DNA of 64,000 nucleotides from Aspidapion aeneum (Eukaryota; Arthropoda; Insecta; Coleoptera; Brentidae). The DNA is taken from assembly GCA_963576565.1 (NCBI GenBank), contig OY755038.1, positions 136,320,866 through 136,384,865 on the forward strand, written 5' to 3'. Both the position numbers and the translations under genes were made by a program. Below are positions 57,595-64,000 of the stretch, piece after piece. The stretch's first letter is position 1, and each line of letters starts with the position of its first letter. The notes below the pieces were generated by a model. That model was not told the DNA's origin. It saw nothing but the letters and a program-made list of their open reading frames with translations, and ran no database searches.

Positions 57595-60567
57595 TGTAAC
57601 GTGTCATTTTTACGTTTAAGACAACGTTACATATTTGTTTATTTAGGTAAATAATCAAGGCTCTTTGATTCGTCTTTCTGTACACAAAGTAAGGGTATTT
57701 TATAGAGCTAGGTTTGGAGGTTATATAGTGTCTAGGAAGTTACCTTAAAAGGAGGCATTCCATCGAATTACTGTGGACACTACGCACATCGCATTATCTG
57801 GACATCGTAATTGGAATTTAAGATCACAGGCTTCGGGAAAATCACATAAAAATTTTGATTGTTTTGTTTTTATCTGTGGAATTTTGTGATTCTCTTGTCG
57901 TCATGAAAGTTAAACAGCTGTTATGCTGGGGAATGGCGGCGTTGCCGCATCACAAATGGATTCAGTAACAGGAAGGAAACATTTAGATGAACATTTCATT
58001 CCCTTACGTTTATTTTCGAGGATATTGGGACAATCCGAACCTCATAGCTAGTTGTGACAGCACGAAAACATATTTAGGTCCACGGTTTGACCAGTAACAA
58101 CCGAGGCTCCGCCCACTTTAATATCTTTATTAATTTGATAGGGAGAGGATGAAATAAATACGAGTTATGCACTTTTGTAAATGGGAGATAAACGAGGGAT
58201 AAAAACCAAGACTAAAAGAAGAAACGAAATCGTGTGAGTTAACATCTGAACACTCTTGTGCCGAGCTTCTTAGCAGTAGTTCAGTGTGTATTTTTGGGTT
58301 CAGGTTCAGAAACAACTTTATTACAGTAGAAATGTTTTACAAGAATGGCGTCAAACCATATGAATCTTAGAGAAAACATATATAAAGAGCAAAGGAAACT
58401 TGTGACTGAAACTGTAGCTAAAATACATCTAAATTCTACACTTAGTATAGCTTTACTCATATGGGAATTGGTTGAGTGTTCGAATATTCCTGGGTTTGCT
58501 GCATGCCCTGATCTCCAGTAATTGATTTTACAGTTGATGGTTTCAATGCTGAGCTTCTTCTAGTCCGTCGGGTTATTCTTCTTCTACTTGATATGTTGGT
58601 GGGGGTCCGGTAGGCAAATGTTGGGTCAAATGTATGGAGGGTGTCTCGACGTCCTTGTTATAAAAATTTCAACCGTGGAAATAGATCCGACAACACCTCA
58701 AGGTGCGTTTTACGTACTTCCTATCCCCTTGGTCGGTGCTGCCCCTATATACCTGTATAGAACTATTGCTGTATCTCCTCATTGGTTACTTTGAAAACCC
58801 CGGGTTTTTTCTTCCAGTCTTGCCACTGAAGGTAGAGATTTATTTTTGGCGGAAAAGTTTTTTTAAATAGGTTTGCATCCTTTATTTGAATTTCACCGGG
58901 AAGATTAGGTTGGTACTATTGCGTTTTACCGTCCCCACTCTCCACCAAATTTACAAAACGGTTTCCGGCGACTTCATTATTCTGGTATTCTCGACGAAGT
59001 GCTTTGTCTCTTTTTGCTAACGAATTTTGGCTGGGTCGGCAGCAGGCTCTGGGATCGCCATTGTTTTGGTTAGTGGCACTGCAAAAAACTGCAGGTTCAG
59101 TCCCAGAGACTGTGGAAGTGAGTCCGTCGTGTCTAGGCGTAATCTGGAGTGACGCTCGCACCCTGTTTTGAGGGGAATTTAAGTCGGCCTACGCCATTTT
59201 GTACGGAAAGAGCAGCGCCCTGTCCATTCCATCGGCAGCGGTGCTGGACGCTGGTGGGAAGCCGGACGAGCCAGTTCTAACCCTGGGAAAGGGTTCTACG
59301 CTCGGGCAAAGAATCAGCAACATTTTCCACAACCAGTGTGGCCCTAGCGTGATGTGCTAAGCGGGCACTAGGGGAGGCGCGAGCAGAACGGGACCTGGAG
59401 TAGCAGAAGATGTCTGGTACAACACATCCAGGTTTACAAAAATCAAAAATTTTAACAATATAATCAAGGACCAAGGTAGGAGCAAGCCTTAACTATAATT
59501 TTTTTCTCATATATAACTTTCACAATATAATTTAGAAGTGATCTTTCCCTATATAATTTTGCACAGCTTAATTTTAACACTTCTTGTAAACGCAAGGTAA
59601 CGGTATGACGTCATAACCACAATTTTGCGGTGTATTTACTAAGTTTTCCTTCATTTCATTTATTTAAGACAATTTCTCTTGTGAAATTTGGATTGTCTTG
59701 CTACTTAGGCCCTGACTTGTTCCACTACATTTCATTAATTTTTTTCTATTTCATGTTTTTGGTAATACTCCAGTTTTACCTTTTAAAATAAACAAGATGA
59801 ACTAATTTTTCTTGTGTTATTTGTACAACCCGATGACCAACTTTGCGGAGACAAAAGAGAGATGAGATTATATTTTTTTTTAGCGGTTTCGTTACACATT
59901 TTTACCTCATGGGGTGGATCTCGGACTGGGCTGCTGTCTGTCTCATTCTACCAAATGTAGAATGATGACAGCAGATATTTGGTCTAGATCTCCCCTATGA
60001 TGGAACGATTTTGGATATATATATTTTTTTTAACAATCATTCATATAATTGAGTCCTATGCTACTGACTCAGATGTAGGTACACTATGACCTGTTAAAGG
60101 AGTCCGTCTACCTGTAAAGTGCTTCTAGCTTTGTCATCATAATTCAATCTTTTAGAATTTTATTCTGTCTATTAGTCAATTTTTTTGGGTTTTTAATTAC
60201 ACAAATACTCTGGAAGCCTCGGAAGTAAGTAGAATTTCATTGTTTGGCTGCAACGTTTGGGTTGAACTGTATTTTATTTAAGATCTTCTTTGTAAAACAT
60301 TGGTATTAAATAATGTGGCGCACTTAAAATTTTCTTATTTCTGAACCCCCCCTTCTCCACTGTATAAAAGTTACCGGGCATATCAATGTTTTACCTAGCT
60401 GGAAAATACAGTTCTGCTTCCAGATATTTGTTTAATTATTCAGTGGGTTTTTGTGTCACAGATTGGCAAATTGTGTTTGTTCTAATTACAATGTCACAAA
60501 ATGGCACAACTTTTTTTAAGGCCACAAATTGGCGCCCAAATTTTTTTTAACTTTTTTTAAGGCCACA
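57595..60567 (+). repeat. Gypsy 3' LTR plus 1.33 kb extra
   Basis: 57595-59236 matches the 5' LTR. 59237-60567 has no counterpart at the 5' side yet lies inside the GCAT target duplication and ends in CA (aaggccaca). The extra part holds AATAAA at 59787, a hairpin (CTGCTGTC...GACAGCAG, 59931-59974) and repeated 'cacaaattggc' motifs near its end. Confidence 0.8.
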
Positions 60568-61905
60568 GCATTTACATATTTAAACTCAGCGTCAAAAATC
60601 TTACAAAAAAAATATTTGATACTTTTCTGTTAAATTGACAGGTGGTCACGTGATTTTGGCAACAGACTTGGTTCTTTTTTTGATTTGTAGACAAAATTAT
60701 GTAATTTTGATGACAAAATTTTTTTTTTTTAATTTTAAATACGGTGCCGCCTGGCGCCCAAAACAGATTTTATAACTAGTCGAATCCGCATTTCGATATT
60801 TTAACTGTTGCATAATTAAAACATTATACTTTTCCAAATTAATTTTTTGAAATGTTTTGATAATAATGTTGATATTGGTATATTTCCCTTTGTTCTTGCG
60901 GTAGTATTTCTGAAGTGAAACTTTTATTTAAAGCTGGTGTCACCCTCTACAATGCGCCAAGAAAAAAAATGCTTTATACGCTACTTTTCGAACTTTTTTT
61001 AGGCCTGGTCGGCCACTTTTTAACCCTAATTGTCACTTTTCATCTCCATTTCAATTGGCACTATTTCTACTTCGTTATTCATGAATTTTCAACACCGAGA
61101 TAACATACAGGGTGTCCCAGATAAAGTTCAATTTCGAAAACTGTGCAAGAAATACAATTTTGGATAAAATGATACAGATGCTCTATAGGAGTTAAAAGTA
61201 TTTACAGGGGTTTTTGTAATGTCGATCACTAAATAAATATATAATAATTAAGACAATTTTTAGTTTCTGCTTTTTTTACATTTATCCAAAATTGTATTTC
61301 TTACATAAATCTCCATAAAATAAGTAGGTAAATGTATCCGGAATATATACTATATTTAATAGGCCTAAACTTTTCTTTTAGTTTTAGTACCGGCTTATCT
61401 ACAGGTAAATATTTGCTTTATTTCAGGTAAAAAAGTAAATTCGTAGTAATTGTCCCTGATAAATGGATAAAACGAACCAGCCATCGATCATTTCGTTTAC
61501 TAGTTAAATCAGTTTAAAAGGTTTTTTTCAATGGACTTACTCAGTAGTATAATGAAAAAAACTTACATTAACGCTGTTACCGGTATCATATACCGCTATT
61601 TCTATATGACCCATTAAAAATTATTATAAAATAAGTCTTTTTAATATGTTTTGGTTTATTGAAAATCCCATCTTCTAGTGTACCCTTTTTAACTGAATTT
61701 GCCGCCAACTTTTTGAGGGCTCTTTAATTTTACTATTTTTTAAAACGGCCGGGAATGCAGTCTTGCCCGAGGTCTTTCCTTTCCTGAAATGGTTGCTAAG
61801 ATTAAAATTTATTTTTTGTATTATTTCTACTCTTCCTGGCACTGAAATTAGCCAAGAGGGTAAGAAGGAGATGCCAGTAGAGTGAGCGAAAACAAAATAT
61901 ATATA
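60568..61905. other. R sequence resuming after the Gypsy element
   Basis: 60568 to about 60712 is the continuation of R (inverse at about 62890-63055). 61108 is a lone CAGGGTGTCCC end preceded by TA. 61149-61168 and 61281-61300 are perfect inverses. No gene. Confidence 0.6.
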
Positions 61906-62849
61906 CAGGGTGTCCCAAAACTCTGAGTCCGCTCAAATATATTCTGAACTATTGAAGATAACCGAACCATATTTGGCAGAAATCGAACCGAACCGAATCA
62001 TCAAGAGATCTATTTTATGAAGGGGCGGTTGTGCTGCCCCTGCATTAGGGGGCGGCATAGGGGCGATCAACTTAAAAATGTTAATTATAAATCCTTATCG
62101 ATTGATACCTCGTTATAAAGGTATTTGAAAATTAAATATTTTGATATAGCCGTTAATTGTCTACACAATCAAATCTGTCAAAACTAATTTTTTCAGTTTT
62201 TGTCAAAATTCACAAGTTTGTTGTTTCAAACAAAAACCCTATTGAGAGATATCTTGTTCGAAAGGTCTTTGAAAAACCATGTACGCCAACTGTCCCTTAC
62301 CTATGACGAAAAACGTGTCAAAATCTATCGTCTGTCAAACTTATTATTTCACCATTTTTTACAAATTTTTAACCATAGTTATACCCGCCATCCCCCATAG
62401 GTGGGAATTTTTGCCACATATTTTTTGTTGGTATTGCCATGTAGTTTAAGGTTTTGGGTTGATTGCCTCTGGTCAATTACAGCATACCCGGGAAAAACAT
62501 GGAAAAGCACGAAAATATGGATAAAATTACTTATACAATCTGTGTCTATGAAAGGCCAGTGCAAAAGCCTAAGATATATTTCTGAGGTCAAAATAAGACA
62601 ATTAAAAGCCAATTACTTTAATCCGACATTGCTCCGTTTTAGAAATACAGGGCGTTTTTTAGAAAATAAAAACCGAATAAATAGCTAAAATATAAATATA
62701 ACTTTTTTCTTAGTGTATTTTTTAAACGTTTTTGTTAATGTGTGCATGAAATAAATCTCTCGATGTCATCAATCACTACCAAATATGGTTCAGTTATCTT
62801 CAATAGTTGGGCAGATATTTGGTTAGACCCAGATTTTTGGGACACCCTG
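61906..62849. mobile_element. TA-flanked TIR element, CAGGGTGTCCC ends
   Basis: 944 bases. Both ends start CAGGGTGTCCCAAAA in inverted orientation, with TA outside each. The inverted match extends about 90 bases with changes (AACTATTGAAGATAAC block). Short frames inside lack domains. Confidence 0.87.
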
Positions 62850-64000
62850 TATATATTTTTACAAATTTAAAAACATGCCAGTGGTGATTAATTTTGATCG
62901 GACATTTTTGTCTACAAATCAAAAAAAGAACCAAGTCTCTAGCTTAAACCGTTAAGAAGTTGCCAAAATCACGTGACCACCTGTCAATTTAACAGAAAAG
63001 TATCAAATATGTTTTTGTAAGATTTTTGATGCTGAGTTTAAATATGTAACTGCGGGTTCGCTTATTTGTGCATAAATTATTTTTTCCTTAATGGACCCAT
63101 GCCATTGTCGTACTTCTATGGAACGAAAACATCGAATTATGTATGCCGCATATTTTTTGTTTTTTTCAGGAAAACTATTAACTTTACGATAAAAAGTATA
63201 CGATCCTTTTTTGAAGATAATTGTCTTTTAGCGAGGGTACATTTTGACCCCGTGGGGGTTCGTTTTACATAAAAAAATTACCCTCAAAAATAAAATTGTA
63301 AATTACACTCCGGCCATGTTTAAGCCGCCATTTCTACCTCAGTATCAGTTTCTTTTTGAAACTAATAGCCGTTTCTTATTTAGCTTGACATCCTTTTTCG
63401 ATCTGTTTAGTTTTTTAGTAACTTTCATCACTTTGGTGAAAATGTGAAAATTTTGTACCCACGGGTAGGTATAGGCCAATTTAGTGGTTTTATTAGTGTA
63501 ACTCGAGAACGGCTTAATCTACAGCAAATATTAGACCCACCATAAATACATCTTAACAATCTGCATATTTTTAATTATTTATGTTTTTTTTGTAAAACCC
63601 GTAATTTTCTTTAAAAAATCAAAAAACCTAAAAAAAAACAGCGTAATAAAGGAACTTACAGAATTTATAGTATAGATACAAATAAAAAACAAAGTATTGA
63701 TAGTGTTTTGGAGAGGCCATTATAGTAGAAGCTAATCACAATTTGTCTGAGTAAAATCGATTTCGTAATAAAAAAGTTACGTACATTTGATTCAAACTCC
63801 ATTTCGCCATCTTTAAACAAAGATGGCGGCTTGTTCATGCAGGATTTTCGCAGGTATCTCCATTTTTTTTGGGACATGGTCTTATGACGAATCGATTAAA
63901 ATATATGAGTATCGGTTTGCAATTCAAGCCCAAAATCCTACTGGGCTCTTATACTAATTGGGAACTCCATATAAAAGCATTGGGAACGATATTTTCAACA

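Larger units (their letters stand above)
45771..60567 (+). mobile_element. Ty3/Gypsy LTR retrotransposon
   Basis: The order is 5' LTR, a 5.2 kb non-coding leader, gag, pol in the -1 frame, polypurine tract and 3' LTR. The outer flanks carry 4-base copies GCAT (45767-45770 and 60568-60571). The empty site is visible inverted at about 63053. Pol order (RT, RNase H, integrase, GPY/F) and YLDD are Ty3/Gypsy features. There is no envelope gene: only about 40 bases separate pol and the 3' LTR. The matched LTR parts differ at about six positions by eye in 1,642 bases, so insertion is recent. Pol is intact; gag has one frame break. Confidence 0.93.
39426..64000. repeat. Inverted-repeat structure R with nested insertions
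   Basis: Left-arm pieces at 39426-39468, 42504-43361, 45208-45284 and 60568 to about 60712 align in order with the inverse of 64000 to about 62890. The left arm is split by three elements and the right arm by none. R continues beyond the window. The central part (about 60712-62890) holds a lone CAGGGTGTCCC end (61108), a 20-base inverted pair (61149 and 61281) and a complete TA-flanked element. Confidence 0.85.

Overview
This window looks like a repeat-dominated, AT-rich stretch of an arthropod genome, most likely an insect. The reasons are three. It holds insect-type BEL/Pao and Ty3/Gypsy retrotransposons and fragments of an RTE-like LINE. It has many short elements with terminal inverted repeats (TIRs). 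It also has a 0.6 kb array of TTAGGTTGGG, which is the arthropod telomere unit TTAGG alternating with TTGGG. I found no convincing host protein gene, tRNA or rRNA. All real coding sequence belongs to retroelements.

Layout. 1-12 kb: three diverged copies of an AT-rich repeat (family A), interrupted by a BEL/Pao element (2038-10157, target duplication ATATG), then inverted copies of family A and several hairpin elements. The BEL/Pao copy has three LTRs because its LTR and leader are partly duplicated. Its long gag-pol frame is intact through RNase H, and the integrase part is broken by two TAG codons and one frameshift. 12-15 kb: small TIR elements and an antisense 5'-truncated LINE with a GATA-type tail. 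15-23 kb: a second modular repeat family (B) as one direct copy and one 2.9 kb palindrome; between them lie the TTAGGTTGGG array and an element whose TIRs are made of GGCGCC units. 23-27.5 kb: more family A, then a second LINE copy split by a 2.0 kb TA-flanked element. 27.5-39 kb: mostly anonymous sequence, with a 4.5 kb TIR element (30649-35121) enclosing three smaller ones, including a GC-rich hAT-like element with a perfect 8-base target duplication.

39.4-64 kb is one nested structure. An old inverted-repeat sequence (R) has its left arm split by three insertions: a 3.0 kb TA-flanked palindrome, a 1.85 kb CG-flanked element and a 15 kb Ty3/Gypsy element. The right arm (about 62.9-64 kb) lacks all three and so preserves their empty sites. 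The Gypsy element has a nearly full gag, an uninterrupted pol, a G_GGA_AAC slippery site with a downstream stem-loop between them, an unusually long 5.2 kb leader, and an unexplained asymmetry between its two LTRs. A 486-base tandem duplication across its left junction arose after it inserted.

How the genes work together: gag supplies the particle protein and nucleic-acid-binding knuckles. Pol supplies protease, reverse transcriptase, RNase H and integrase. LTRs, primer site and polypurine tract are the cis sites for copying. The other elements carry no transposase and would have depended on enzymes made elsewhere. All similarity statements come from reading the sequence by eye and from remembered family features. 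No alignment or database search was run.
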